A DNA stretch of 51,357 nucleotides from Flavobacterium zepuense (GCF_007097145.1 NZ_VJVZ01000019.1:1-51357); one strand, 5' to 3'; positions 6,578-14,705 are shown, numbered from the stretch's first letter. A program made the numbers and translations. Notes: generated by a model from the letters alone, not told the origin.

Positions 6578-8251
6578 TTACAATGTTTCCAGTTGCTTGT
6601 TCAGGTCTTGTTTAATCCTTGCTTTCAACTTCTCCATATTATCCCAATAGGATATTACATATTTAAAACCCTTGTTAACCGAACCTTCTACCGCTTGGAT
6701 GTACTCCAATTCCTGCAACAACTGCATGTATTTAAACACGGTGGTTTTTGCCAGCTTGGTTTCCTGCCTTATTTCCCTTTGGGTAAACTTATAGGTTGTA
6801 CCTGTGGCCTGTGCCTTTACATAAGCTTTCAGCCGTTCAAAGAACTGGCGGGAACTTGCATCCAGTTCGTCTACTTTCAGGACGATAGCGTTAAAAAATA
6901 TCTCTGTTGCTGCCCGTATATCTTCTGTAGTGGCGATAAGCCGTCCTTGCGGATCGGCTTTTCGCCGGAACTGGTGCAGCAAGGTTATCTGGCCAATAAA
7001 GTCGTTGAACTGTTCGTTAAGCCTACGTAACATTTTAGCATCCAATGGCAGGTTTATCTTATCTGCATAAGGATTAATAACAGGGTATTTCTTTAATACA
7101 CGCATGCAGTTCCTAAGCAGTTGTTTAGCTTCCTGCTCGGTATCACTATGGATAAGACCCGCCCGTCTTTTGTTCTGTCTTTGGATGATGCGCTGGGTTT
7201 GCTCAATGCTTTCATCAATACCCAGCAAAACCGAACGGCTGGCATTGTCAAGATATACCTCTGCTTTAGTGGTTGCTACGAGGCTTGCAAAATTGGCAAG
7301 TACAACTTTGTCCTTCGTCTTAATATTTCCTTGCCTGTCCTTAACAACAGTAGAGCTGCCCAGTTTTTTATTGCTCTGTATCTCCCTAAAAGCAAATTGG
7401 GCATCTCCATCCAGCCCATCAAAATCCTGAATAATAATAAGTTTATCCGTAAGGTCTTTTTCACCATGGTTATATAGGGCTTTCGGGGTTACACGTGTCC
7501 AGTCTTTAACGTCCTCCTGTGGCATGCACTCGGTAATGCCATTAATGATATGGCTTTTACCGCCCCCGCTTGTTCCCTGTATCATACCGTGCAATGTATT
7601 ATCCATTTTATAGCTGGAGGCCATTACATATATGCTTATCCTGTTAGCCTCTTCCCCAATAATTCCCGACTGTTCCAGAAGCTTATCAATGTTTTGTAAC
7701 AGGTTTGGATTAGAAAGGAATTCCACCGCTTTCTCTGCTGCTTTAGGTGTGAGTTCCTTTTCTGAATATCGGTCGGTCAGAGGGTTGGTATCGGCTTCAA
7801 AAAGGCTTTCCCTATATTGCTCCAGAAGGTCTGCCAAATGTATCAGGTCTAATTCCATCAGGTTAATATCAAAGTTGTATTTATCTGATAACTCCCTGCA
7901 CTGGTTACTAATGTTCAGTGAATCAAATAAGTCGATTTTCACCCTGTGCTTTCTCTCGGTCTGGTTATCTATTATCTGGAGCGATACCTTCATAGTACCC
8001 ATATCATTCGGCAAATGGCCTATTACAAAATATTCTGCTGTCTTACCAATGAATTTTATCTTATGCTCGTTGATGATTTCAAGCTCATTAGCCTTGCTGG
8101 TTTTGCGCTCATAATTGTTAATGAGTTCTGCAACACCTTCTGTACCATAGGCCAGCCATAGGCTATTCAGGTTGTGGCCATCTTCCAACTGTACCGTGTT
8201 GATGGTGATATTGGGGTTTACCTGCTGTAACTGTAGTTGTATCTCTTCCAT
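6578..8251 (-). CDS. P-loop ATPase of primase-helicase type with C-terminal winged helix-like region
   Basis: 557 aa. Walker A GTSGGGKS at about residues 226-233 and Walker B KLIIIQDFDGLD at about 270-281, followed by an arginine-rich sensor-like stretch (LDNASRSVLLG). The last 120 residues contain a helix-turn-helix-like segment (FTQREIRQETKLAKTTVFKY), probably DNA binding. The first 45 residues (LQQVNPNITINTVQL...DGHNLNSLWLAYG) resemble the end of a toprim domain, and the upstream gene ends in the beginning of one, in the same reading frame. This suggests one ancestral primase-helicase polypeptide. Likely role: replication or mobilisation of the integrated element. The exact helicase superfamily is not certain. 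Confidence 0.75.
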   Translation of the reverse strand: MEEIQLQLQQVNPNITINTVQLEDGHNLNSLWLAYGTEGVAELINNYERKTSKANELEIINEHKIKFIGKTAEYFVIGHLPNDMGTMKVSLQIIDNQTERKHRVKIDLFDSLNISNQCRELSDKYNFDINLMELDLIHLADLLEQYRESLFEADTNPLTDRYSEKELTPKAAEKAVEFLSNPNLLQNIDKLLEQSGIIGEEANRISIYVMASSYKMDNTLHGMIQGTSGGGKSHIINGITECMPQEDVKDWTRVTPKALYNHGEKDLTDKLIIIQDFDGLDGDAQFAFREIQSNKKLGSSTVVKDRQGNIKTKDKVVLANFASLVATTKAEVYLDNASRSVLLGIDESIEQTQRIIQRQNKRRAGLIHSDTEQEAKQLLRNCMRVLKKYPVINPYADKINLPLDAKMLRRLNEQFNDFIGQITLLHQFRRKADPQGRLIATTEDIRAATEIFFNAIVLKVDELDASSRQFFERLKAYVKAQATGTTYKFTQREIRQETKLAKTTVFKYMQLLQELEYIQAVEGSVNKGFKYVISYWDNMEKLKARIKQDLNKQLETL

Positions 8252-8254
8252 AAT

Positions 8255-8824
8255 TTAATATTTAATGATTATGATTTCCTCTAAATCGTTCAGGGTCTCT
8301 ATGGCCTCCAGATGCTGGGGCAATAATTTGCCATTGTGTAATGCCAGTACCGCTTCCCGTTGGTCAAGGGCTTTGCTCTGTAACAGGCTGGCCGAATCCA
8401 TCAGGGTAGGCGTGATAAACAGCCGCTTGGTACTGTTATGCGGATAATTGGGGTACAAACCGATATTATTTAGGTAATCCTCCCGCTTGGTAGCCATATC
8501 AAACCGTAAGGCGTAATAGTTCACTATCTGGCCTGTCTTGTCCATCAAAGGAAATATGAGGCCGTACCGGCCGAATACTGTATAGGCCACCATGTCCTTT
8601 TCCCGCACACCCACATCGCTTTTTGTCAGCAACCCCAAGGCTTCGTAATTGTCTCTGAGTTCCTGCGTTTTTCTATGATGGAACTGGCCACTATTAAAAC
8701 CTATCCGCAACGTTGTATAATCCAGCCCAATACTTTTTAGGTATTCTTTGGGCTTATCCGCTTTTGCGCTTCTAATACCTGTCTCAAAAGACTGGAATAG
8801 CTGGTCTAAATTTTTCATAAGCAT
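8255..8824 (-). CDS. Toprim primase-like protein, truncated
   Basis: 189 aa from ATG 8824; ATG 8818 and a farther TTG at 8851 are also possible. The N-terminal half resembles the region before toprim in DnaG-like primases (FGRYGLIFPLMDKTGQIVNY). The toprim start is recognisable (LFITPTLMDSASLLQSKAL), but the catalytic Glu position is not Glu, and the protein stops at EEIIIIKY exactly where the DxD motif should follow. Only TAA and one ATT codon separate it from the ATG of the ATPase gene, in the same frame. Primase activity is unlikely for this polypeptide alone. It may be a decayed fusion or a genuinely split two-subunit version. Confidence 0.65.
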   Translation of the reverse strand: MLMKNLDQLFQSFETGIRSAKADKPKEYLKSIGLDYTTLRIGFNSGQFHHRKTQELRDNYEALGLLTKSDVGVREKDMVAYTVFGRYGLIFPLMDKTGQIVNYYALRFDMATKREDYLNNIGLYPNYPHNSTKRLFITPTLMDSASLLQSKALDQREAVLALHNGKLLPQHLEAIETLNDLEEIIIIKY

Positions 8825-9173
8825 GGGTGTTAATGGGTTAAAAATTGGCAATAGTTATCCTGCTTCGGTGGTTAGCCGAATTAAAAAATGGAGAGATTTT
8901 GAGAGAGAGATTTTGACTATTTTATGTAGCAGGAAATAAAGTTACCCAGACCTTATTCCCTTACTAACGCCGCCCTCATGGGTATAGGGGCGGGTACAAA
9001 CTGCTTTATAGCAATTACTTTATTGAAATTCTTATTGCAAAGCTACACACAAAAAACAATAGTTTTGGGATGTAAATATTTGATAAAAAGCTTGTAACAC
9101 TCTAAACATTTGACTGCCAGACACTTTAGTAAATATAGTATTATATTTGCCTATATTTAACATAACTTTAACG
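8825..9173. other. Intergenic region upstream of the toprim gene
   Basis: About 350 bp without a gene. It holds a candidate minus-strand promoter at 9038-9045 (listed separately) and an imperfect GC-rich inverted repeat near 8968-8993 (CGCCGCCC ... GGGGCGG), which stands out from the AT-rich surroundings and could be a recombinase or replication protein site. Confidence 0.4.
9038..9045 (-). promoter_or_regulatory. Candidate Bacteroidota -7 promoter element
   Basis: Reads TAGCTTTG on the minus strand, matching the Bacteroidota -7 consensus TAnnTTTG, about 215 bp upstream of the toprim/ATPase/recombinase genes. A good -33 TTTG box at the right distance was not seen, so support is partial. Confidence 0.35.
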
Positions 9174-9747
9174 CTAAACACTTAAATATAGGTTACTAAT
9201 TTCTTGCTCCCTTATGCCTAAGTATATTTTGGTGGTGCTTACCGAGGTATGATTAAAGAGTTGGGATAGCAGTAATAGGGCTTGGTCGCTATACTTGTTC
9301 ATTTCCCAAACCCTGCGCCCCAAGGTCTTGCGCATGAAGTGACTACTGTATTGGCCGCGTATGCTGTATTTGGTAAAAATCTCTTTTAGCTTGGCATTTA
9401 CATACTGTATACTAAATGGCCTCTCCCCAAAGCGGTTTACAAACATAAAATCTGTTTCACCTGCACCCAGTGCCTTGTACAGGCGGTTAAGTATAACCTG
9501 TAGTTCACCGTTTATAGTAACCTTGCGGGTCTTCTTGGTTTTTTTCTCAACTATGGTAAAATAATCCTGATTAAGCAGTTGTTCCCACCTTAATTGCAAC
9601 AGGTCAGAAATCCTAAGCCCGATGTAGCTCCCAGTAGCTAAGCAGCGCAAACTTTAAATCACCATCCCGCTCCAGTTTTAACACCAGTGATTGCATCTTG
9701 CTCCACTCTAAAAAATCGCTTGTTGTCTTCTGTCCTTTAAGTGCCAT
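9174..9747 (-). pseudogene. Short tyrosine recombinase interrupted by a frameshift
   Basis: The reading starts at ATG 9747 (MALKGQKTTSDFLEWSKMQ) and runs to LERDGDLKFALL, then meets a stop near 9608. In the adjacent frame the recombinase continues from about 9650 (ATGSYIGLRISDLLQLRW) to the stop at 9174. Joining them gives a protein of about 190 aa with Arg in GLRISD, HFMRK, the FNH box and Tyr in STTKIYLG. The core-binding domain is very short. The break falls at GCGCTGCTTAGCTACTGG, and one extra base there would explain it. No slippery heptamer is evident, so mutation or sequencing error is favoured over programmed frameshifting. Confidence 0.75.
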
Positions 9748-9857
9748 ATTTCTTGTTTTTACTTTCACTTTTGTATGGTTTTTACCGTTTGTGAAAGGGG
9801 TTAATTCTCTGTTTTTGGTAAGCTGTTGATATTGTATAACTTACGCTTTTTCTAACG

Positions 9858-9881
9858 TTTCACTTATTACTAAAAGTGAAA
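9858..9881. promoter_or_regulatory. Inverted repeat upstream of the short recombinase gene
   Basis: TTTCACTT (9858-9865) and AAGTGAAA (9874-9881) form a perfect inverted repeat, and another ACTTTCACTTTT lies at about 9760-9772, just before the recombinase start. Such spaced half-sites suggest an operator or recombinase arm-type site. Confidence 0.4.
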
Positions 9882-9988
9882 GTTCAAATGTAATACCCTG
9901 GTTTTGAGTAAACAAGGAAAATCCTGGTTTTCCTGGTTTGCTGGGTTCTGGCTGCTGTTTTGATGTGAGGTTCTATGTATAGGGTAAT

Positions 9989-10016
9989 AAAAAAGAGCCG
10001 TTTCCGGCTCTTTTTT
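9989..10016. terminator. Rho-independent terminator (works in both directions)
   Basis: AAAAAAGAGCCG (9989-10000), loop TTTC, CGGCTCTTTTTT (10005-10016). A perfect 12-bp stem with T-runs on either strand. It lies directly after the stop of the minus-strand gene at 10021-10494. Confidence 0.9.
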
Positions 10017-10020
10017 TGTG

Positions 10021-10494
10021 TCAGTCTATTTTGTGCATTGTCATGCCGTGTTCAACGCCCCCAGCGGTTGTGCCGAGGCCGATTATACAATCTGCCTCAA
10101 ATGATATGGAACCTAATTCCGCATCGTAGGATATATAATATTCCGTGCCATAGTTTCTTTGGGTATTATGCTCGTATGTCTTATAGTACTCAAAGTTAAT
10201 TACTCCATCATCTTCCCATCGGTTAGACCCTTTGCGCATTATCCAGCTCTTTCCTGACCTCCCCGAAAACTGGAACCTGCGTTTGCCATAATATTCGTCA
10301 TGGTCCATTTCCCAAGTGCCTTGGAGGGATTTTATAATATCCGCTTCGCTTTTCCACGACTGGATTTCTTTGCAGCCTAATGTTTCATTGGGAGTAAATG
10401 TCTTAACGAGTTTAGCTATTCCCATGCCAATACATAATATACCAAAAATGAAAAGTAACTTCAGACCGAACGAGAGTTTTACATTATTTTCCAT
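10021..10494 (-). CDS. Hypothetical membrane-anchored protein
   Basis: 157 aa. One N-terminal membrane segment (LKLLFIFGILCIGMGIAKLV, about residues 10-29) followed by a soluble domain of about 120 residues rich in Trp and Tyr (SLQGTWEMDHDEYYGKRRF). The pattern QGTWE...(K/R)F(Q/E)F..G....W resembles lipocalin-like small beta domains common in Bacteroidota, but the match is weak. It lies 5 nt after the end of the lipoprotein gene on the same strand, so the two are probably cotranscribed, ending at the strong terminator at 9989-10016. Function unknown. Confidence 0.7.
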   Translation of the reverse strand: MENNVKLSFGLKLLFIFGILCIGMGIAKLVKTFTPNETLGCKEIQSWKSEADIIKSLQGTWEMDHDEYYGKRRFQFSGRSGKSWIMRKGSNRWEDDGVINFEYYKTYEHNTQRNYGTEYYISYDAELGSISFEADCIIGLGTTAGGVEHGMTMHKID

Positions 10495-10499
10495 ACAAA

Positions 10500-11129
10500 T
10501 TAAAATTTACGGATTGGCCTAACGTATAGGGTTTGGTCTTTTTGCACTTCAAAAGTCCAGTTATTTACCTCTGTAGTTGCAGAATTAACAGAGAAATCAG
10601 TATTCCAAGCCCTTGTATAATGGTCGCCTTGTGAAGATGCCCAGTAGTTATTTGATGGGCTTAAACCCATACAACCACAATTACGGAAGTAATTATAGAT
10701 GGTCTGTAGTTCTACCTTACTTGGCAAAAACCAGTCATCTTTGCCACCCTGCTCATAGTCGGCACACATTTTAGCTGCGTAAGTTCCATCTCCTATGGCG
10801 GCAACAATAAGGTCTGTATTGGCTTGGCCAGTTCCCATTTCCGTACCAAGGCCAGTAACATTTTCTACATTATCAAGGTTTGCAGCATCATCCCATTTCG
10901 CTAAACCTAAACTGGCACCGACTTCATAACCGTGGCCATCTGTACCCAAGTAAAAAATTATACCTCCCCCTGGGCCAGTATTTCCAAGTGCATACGTTGG
11001 TGTGGGGTTGGGATTGTTGGTGTCAGGGTCTGTAACGCTGTCAACTGTAGGGTTATTGTCATCTCCTGAACAGGCGGTTAACAATAGAGTTAAGGCCATT
11101 GCAGCCGAATAAAATAAGTGTCTTTTCAT
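10500..11129 (-). CDS. Lipoprotein with DUF1566/Lcl-like C-terminal domain
   Basis: 209 aa. Type II signal peptide with lipobox LLTAC (Cys20), then an Asp/Asn/Thr/Pro-rich linker (to about residue 45) and a domain starting ALGNTGPGGGIIFYLGTDG. The signature DDWFLPSKVELQTIYNYF and the closing YVRPIRKF are typical of DUF1566-type (Lcl C-terminal) domains, found in exported, often adhesive or surface-exposed proteins. No catalytic function is known for this domain. Probably first gene of a two-gene operon with the membrane protein at 10021-10494. Confidence 0.85.
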   Translation of the reverse strand: MKRHLFYSAAMALTLLLTACSGDDNNPTVDSVTDPDTNNPNPTPTYALGNTGPGGGIIFYLGTDGHGYEVGASLGLAKWDDAANLDNVENVTGLGTEMGTGQANTDLIVAAIGDGTYAAKMCADYEQGGKDDWFLPSKVELQTIYNYFRNCGCMGLSPSNNYWASSQGDHYTRAWNTDFSVNSATTEVNNWTFEVQKDQTLYVRPIRKF

Positions 11130-11228
11130 TGGTTAATGATTTATATTATTCGGCAAATATATAAAATTCGTCTTTTAAGACGTAAAAAATCCTTGCAACT
11201 TCTATAGTCGGTGTGATTTCTTTGTCCT

Positions 11229-11471
11229 ATGCCTAATACATTAGAGGAAATAGAACTGGAACTATCCAAAAGGATATATAAACTGTTCCTAAAAAAATTC
11301 GGGGATAATAAATCTGAATTTGCTCGCGCCTCTAATTGCACGGAAGGTACTATAAGGCGTATACTTTTAAACAAACAGGGTATAACAATAAATCTACTTC
11401 TAAGGATAGCTAAAGCATTAGAAGTAGAAATTACTGATTTATTAAAAGGTTTGTCATTACCAATTGATTAA
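11229..11471 (+). CDS. XRE-family HTH transcriptional regulator (small)
   Basis: 80 aa, essentially a single helix-turn-helix domain: SEFARASNCTEGTIRRILLN followed by TINLLLRIAKALEVEITDLL, the typical end of an XRE/Cro-like fold. ATG at 11229 has no competing upstream start. It is divergent from the DUF1566 lipoprotein operon, with about 100 bp between the two starts, so it may control that operon or itself. Its stop codon overlaps the end of a convergent 46-aa gene. Confidence 0.85.
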   Translation: MPNTLEEIELELSKRIYKLFLKKFGDNKSEFARASNCTEGTIRRILLNKQGITINLLLRIAKALEVEITDLLKGLSLPID

Positions 11472-11608
11472 CCCTTCTTTTTTAGCATCTTGACCACGTC
11501 CTTAAGTTCCTCTTTATCAATTCCCTTCATCACAACGGTAATAGGATATTTCGGCTTTTCGGTGGTTAGCACCATCTTTAATTGCTCTAAGGTCATCATT
11601 ATTTTCAT
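11468..11608 (-). CDS. Small basic protein (46 aa)
   Basis: ATG at 11608, TAA at 11468-11470. The sequence is helical and Lys-rich (TLEQLKMVLTTEKPKYPITV ... GIDKEELKDVVKMLKKKG). The gene converges on the XRE regulator gene with a 4-nt overlap at the stops, so antisense interplay between the transcripts is possible. No family recognised. Even codon use and a plausible amphipathic C-terminus support a real gene, but no homologue is known to me. Confidence 0.5.
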   Translation of the reverse strand: MKIMMTLEQLKMVLTTEKPKYPITVVMKGIDKEELKDVVKMLKKKG

Positions 11609-11714
11609 ACTTCTGTTTATTGATAAATAGTAGCCAGCACTTATCGAATCGCACTATTTCAAAAAAAAATCAAAAAAAAATTTTAGAATTTTTATTGGCC
11701 TATCCGAATGCCAC

Positions 11715-11912
11715 ATGGTGATTGTTGAATTTCCCTATGGAGAGGCGAGATACGGTCAGCGCAATTTGAGCATAAATAGGGCTGGCAGGGAGGGAGGGGA
11801 CGAAGCTATCCGTATTTATGGCATTCCTAACCCTTATAAAACCAAATATATCCGTTTAAACACTGGCATGAAGGGTTTTAATTGGATGTTACGTGCTAAT
11901 GTTAAGGGTTAA
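11715..11912 (+). CDS. Doubtful small ORF (65 aa)
   Basis: ATG at 11715 to TAA at 11910-11912. The translation (starting MVIVEFPYGEARYGQRN) is rich in Gly, Arg and Asn and shows no domain, signal peptide or membrane helix. It lies in a long stretch between the XRE module and the polymerase-like gene that otherwise looks non-coding. It may be a remnant or chance frame. Confidence 0.25.
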   Translation: MVIVEFPYGEARYGQRNLSINRAGREGGDEAIRIYGIPNPYKTKYIRLNTGMKGFNWMLRANVKG

Positions 11913-12397
11913 GGGACGTATAAGAATACGGTCGAGTACCCTATTATGTGGTATAGTATTATTATCTGTAGCGTATACTTATGGTAATACTGCGCTAACT
12001 AATTATACACAGTTAGTATCAGTATTACTATAAGTTATTAACTATCCTTTCCTATTATCTCTACTTCTTTCTATCTCTTTCTATCTACTACTATCTCTCA
12101 TATATGTTACTTAATAGTATAGCACTATATAGAGTGAAAGTGCCAGTAAAATAAGGTGTTACCAGAGATACCCTATAATATACCTATGCTTGATTTGCGC
12201 TAACTAAAATATAGTTTAGCTATAACCTTTACTGTTTTGGCATCTTTTAGTATAATAAACGTATGAGAATAAACTCTGTAAAATTCTTGGTTGCTGGGAA
12301 GTGATTACCCCAGCTGCTTCTACCAAGTAAAAACAAACGAAGCGAGAAAATAAGCACCAGATTATACAACTGGTGGGTGAATAGAAGCATAAACAAA
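11913..12397. other. Structured non-coding region upstream of the polymerase-like gene; possible replication origin or leader
   Basis: About 480 bp with no credible gene. It contains a pronounced pyrimidine tract on the plus strand at about 12045-12102 (repeated CTATCT units), two copies of GCGCTAACTA (about 11992 and 12197), and two hairpins close to the polymerase start (12286-12327 and 12355-12375). Strand asymmetry, short direct repeats and hairpins immediately upstream of a replication-type gene are what an origin or a regulated leader would show. No homology to a known origin was recognised. Confidence 0.4.
12286..12375 (+). promoter_or_regulatory. Two consecutive hairpins before the polymerase-like gene
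   Basis: Hairpin 1: CTTGG..GCTGGG (12286-12298) with CCCAGC..CCAAG (12309-12327). Hairpin 2: CACCAG (12355-12360) with CTGGTG (12370-12375), ending 22 nt before ATG 12398. In the transcript hairpin 2 would sit near the ribosome entry region. Autoregulation by the encoded protein or an origin role are both possible. Confidence 0.4.
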
Positions 12398-13915
12398 ATG
12401 TCTACTGAAAATGATTACATCGCCTTATCTGGCGATACGGAGGATATAAACATCCTCCAAAACGATTACAAGCTCTCTGAATTGGCAATGGTATTCCCTA
12501 ATGTCAACTCCCTACTGATTCCAAAGAAAGCCCATTATAACCTCTCTAAATACGTACCCAAGGCGTTGCTTAAAGAGATAGACCCCAACACGGATATAGC
12601 TATTGAAAAGTGCTTGCTGGTGCTTTCAAACCTTGCCAGTACCTACTACACAGAAGACCCTTGGAAGGCTTTAAGCTCTGCCATACTGCATGAACAGACT
12701 AAAGGCAACAGCAACACCTTTATATATATAAAGATTATAGAGCTGCTTAAAACAGGCACTAATAAAGGTGCTTTTATAGAGATGGGCGATTCTTATGAGG
12801 TGGGGGTACAATCTAAAAAGTACCGCTATACAGACCAGTACCTTAATGTTGGCCTTACAGAATACCTTATTAAGGATACTAGTATCATTGCCAGAAGGAA
12901 CAGGCTCTTTTACCAACAGCTGGCCAATGCCATGACAAACCCTATTTGTGCCAACTTGGTAAGGATGTACGCAAAGATAGAACTGCCTACTTCGGTAGAA
13001 CTGCTGGCCATCGGTAAAACGTTAGTTAAGGAAGGCCGCACAACTAAGAAGGGTAAGCTGCTTACCATGCGTAACAAGCATAAGAACCACTATTGGAGCG
13101 ACTGGCAGAATCGAAGCTTTGTGGAGGATAACATTAATCTGTTTGAGTTCCTTACAGGCCGTGGGTTTATGATACCAAGTGCTGGTGATGCTGCCAGCGG
13201 TGGCCGTGTTGTAGATAGTTTTACCCTAATGCCCACTTGGATTCGTGAACAGATAACCATTGATGGTATGAGGCTGGCCGAATGCGATTACACCGCATTA
13301 CACCCTAATATAGCCATTAAACTATATGGAGGCAAGGAAAGTTATATCACGCACCAGAAGGTGGCTAAAAAGGCCGCTATTGATGAGAAAATAGTTAAGG
13401 TAGAGCATCTGGCATTCTTTAATAAAAGATGGTCAGGGATGAAAATATCACCGCTATACAAATACTATTCAGAGCATGAGCCGACAATGTTAAAGCACAT
13501 TGAGAGGGATAAAAAGGCCAATGGTTATAAGGTTACTTCTAGAAGGATGTTTGAGACAGAGGTTAATATAATGAATGATGTAATTGTAAACCTCAAAGCT
13601 AAAGGCTTACAGGTTTTGTATGTTTATGATGCGCTGGTATGTGAGGAAAAAGATAAGACTGTAGTAATCGAGGTCATGAACAGGATAGTACTGGAGCATG
13701 GGGTTAAGACCAGTGTAAAGGCCACGGAACAACATAACCCTGAACTTTTACCAATTGAAACTATAAAAAACAAGCTGCGCACCATGATAAACCATGAACG
13801 ATACCAAGGCAAGGAATCTGATATAAGGACTATGCTAACAGCGTTTGACCATAAGACTGTAGAGGAATTTAACGGGTTCTTTAACCATATCTTAGAATCG
13901 GTTAGTAGGGCTTAA
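12398..13915 (+). CDS. Putative palm-fold polymerase (family A-like), element-encoded
   Basis: 505 aa from ATG 12398; an in-frame GTG at 12377 lies beside a hairpin and is less likely. Two motifs suggest a family A-like palm: motif A-like LAECDYTALHPNIAIKLYGG (Asp about residue 297) and motif C-like LQVLYVYDALVCEEKD (Asp about 411), with a Lys/Arg-rich helical stretch between them that could be motif B. The first Asp with the downstream HP pair recalls DYSxxHPR patterns in uncharacterised plasmid and phage polymerases. Family assignment is inference and no exonuclease domain is visible. The gene follows a structured non-coding region and is followed by a strong terminator and the small membrane protein gene. 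The 3' end of this gene is also present as a remnant at 2281-2370. Confidence 0.5.
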   Translation: MSTENDYIALSGDTEDINILQNDYKLSELAMVFPNVNSLLIPKKAHYNLSKYVPKALLKEIDPNTDIAIEKCLLVLSNLASTYYTEDPWKALSSAILHEQTKGNSNTFIYIKIIELLKTGTNKGAFIEMGDSYEVGVQSKKYRYTDQYLNVGLTEYLIKDTSIIARRNRLFYQQLANAMTNPICANLVRMYAKIELPTSVELLAIGKTLVKEGRTTKKGKLLTMRNKHKNHYWSDWQNRSFVEDNINLFEFLTGRGFMIPSAGDAASGGRVVDSFTLMPTWIREQITIDGMRLAECDYTALHPNIAIKLYGGKESYITHQKVAKKAAIDEKIVKVEHLAFFNKRWSGMKISPLYKYYSEHEPTMLKHIERDKKANGYKVTSRRMFETEVNIMNDVIVNLKAKGLQVLYVYDALVCEEKDKTVVIEVMNRIVLEHGVKTSVKATEQHNPELLPIETIKNKLRTMINHERYQGKESDIRTMLTAFDHKTVEEFNGFFNHILESVSRA

Positions 13916-13920
13916 CTATA

Positions 13921-13958
13921 AACAACGATCTCCCCCGGAAACGGGGGAGATTGTTGTT
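13921..13958 (+). terminator. Rho-independent terminator after the polymerase-like gene
   Basis: AACAACGATCTCCCCC (13921-13936) pairs with GGGGGAGATTGTTGTT (13943-13958) around GGAAAC: a 16-bp stem with one wobble, then TT. It starts 5 nt after the polymerase stop and corresponds to the terminator at 2376-2412. Confidence 0.9.
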
Positions 13959-14007
13959 TTATATATTGCCGTTTACTATCTTTATACCTGGCACTTAGCC
14001 TATACCT

Positions 14008-14256
14008 ATGAACAACGACTTACCAAATTTAAACGGTTTCCCTACGGATAACCTACCATCAACTAAACTCAAATACGACATAGTGGCCAGCAAATTTATG
14101 ACTGGCATAGAGAACCACCACAAGCGTAACGCACCAGTATCACTAAGTAATGACCTAGGGTTAATTGGTGCGGTTTTAAAGGGGCTGGTGGCTTTAATTG
14201 TAATGCTTGCAGCAGGTATTTGGTGGGTTCTAAAAAAACATAAAAACCACTCTTAA
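14008..14256 (+). CDS. Small single-span membrane protein, RHS cassette-associated (copy 2)
   Basis: 82 aa, paralogue of the protein at 2460-2723. Polar N-terminus (NNDLPNLNGFPTDNLPSTKL), conserved IENHHKRNAPVSLSNDLG, one membrane helix (IGAVLKGLVALIVMLAAGIW, about residues 54-73) and a basic C-terminus (LKKHKNHS). Predicted topology is N-out/C-in or the reverse; charge favours the basic tail in the cytoplasm. It has its own transcript window between the polymerase terminator and a hairpin at 14239-14272. It converges on the membrane-type candidate immunity gene of the main RHS toxin. Holin-like size is noted, but a single helix and conserved soluble part argue against a typical holin. Confidence 0.75.
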   Translation: MNNDLPNLNGFPTDNLPSTKLKYDIVASKFMTGIENHHKRNAPVSLSNDLGLIGAVLKGLVALIVMLAAGIWWVLKKHKNHS

Positions 14257-14272
14257 CAGAATGGTTTTTATG
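14239..14272. terminator. Terminator-like hairpin between convergent genes
   Basis: CATAAAAACCA (14239-14249) and TGGTTTTTATG (14262-14272) form a perfect 11-bp stem overlapping the last codons of the small membrane protein gene. A- and T-rich arms allow use on both strands. Confidence 0.55.
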
Positions 14273-14325
14273 TTAAGCAAAAAATTAATGACATACGAAA
14301 TTTACATTTTTACAGATATGCATTA

Positions 14326-14694
14326 TTACATCTTTTTTATTATTGCAATTACTAAAAATAATACTGACAAAACCATGTAAGCAATCATAATTAATCCATG
14401 AGTTGACTTATAATTTTTAACTAACGTTTCGTCTTGTATTTCGGCCTTTGGCATTATTTTGCTTAATATATAGTAGCCAGGTGCAAAATATAATACTGCA
14501 AAAATAATATACTTTACAACCCTACTTTTATCTTTTAAACTATCAAGGAGATAAAGTGAATTTAATAAAATTAAGATAGTAAATATATTCATTAAAACAA
14601 ACAGTAAAATTACTAGAATTGTTTTTTCGTATGCTATTTCTTTATTTGAACCTTTATCATAATATTTATACAAACTGTATATAATGTATTTCAT
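14326..14694 (-). CDS. Polytopic membrane protein, candidate immunity for the main RHS toxin
   Basis: 122 aa from ATG 14694, which falls 11 nt after the RHS stop; an upstream TTG inside the RHS gene is possible. Three to four hydrophobic segments are visible: TILVILLFVLMNIFTILILL, VVKYIIFAVLYFAPGYYIL, and HGLIMIAYMVLSVLFLVIAI, separated by charged loops. Position directly downstream of a toxin tip and membrane location fit immunity to a membrane-acting toxin, and the tip of that RHS protein is itself hydrophobic. AT-rich and without recognisable family. Assignment rests on context. Confidence 0.6.
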   Translation of the reverse strand: MKYIIYSLYKYYDKGSNKEIAYEKTILVILLFVLMNIFTILILLNSLYLLDSLKDKSRVVKYIIFAVLYFAPGYYILSKIMPKAEIQDETLVKNYKSTHGLIMIAYMVLSVLFLVIAIIKKM

Positions 14695-14705
14695 TTTTTT
14701 TGTGT

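Noticed and set aside
8968..8993. att site for the recombinase module
   Set aside because: A GC-rich imperfect inverted repeat alone; no second copy flanking the module was found by eye.
9174..9747. Programmed ribosomal frameshift in the short recombinase
   Set aside because: No slippery heptamer or downstream structure was seen at the junction, so mutation or error is simpler.
11141..11374. Minus-strand 77-codon frame opposite the XRE regulator
   Set aside because: It is the complement of the XRE coding sequence and overlaps the divergent promoter area; no independent support.
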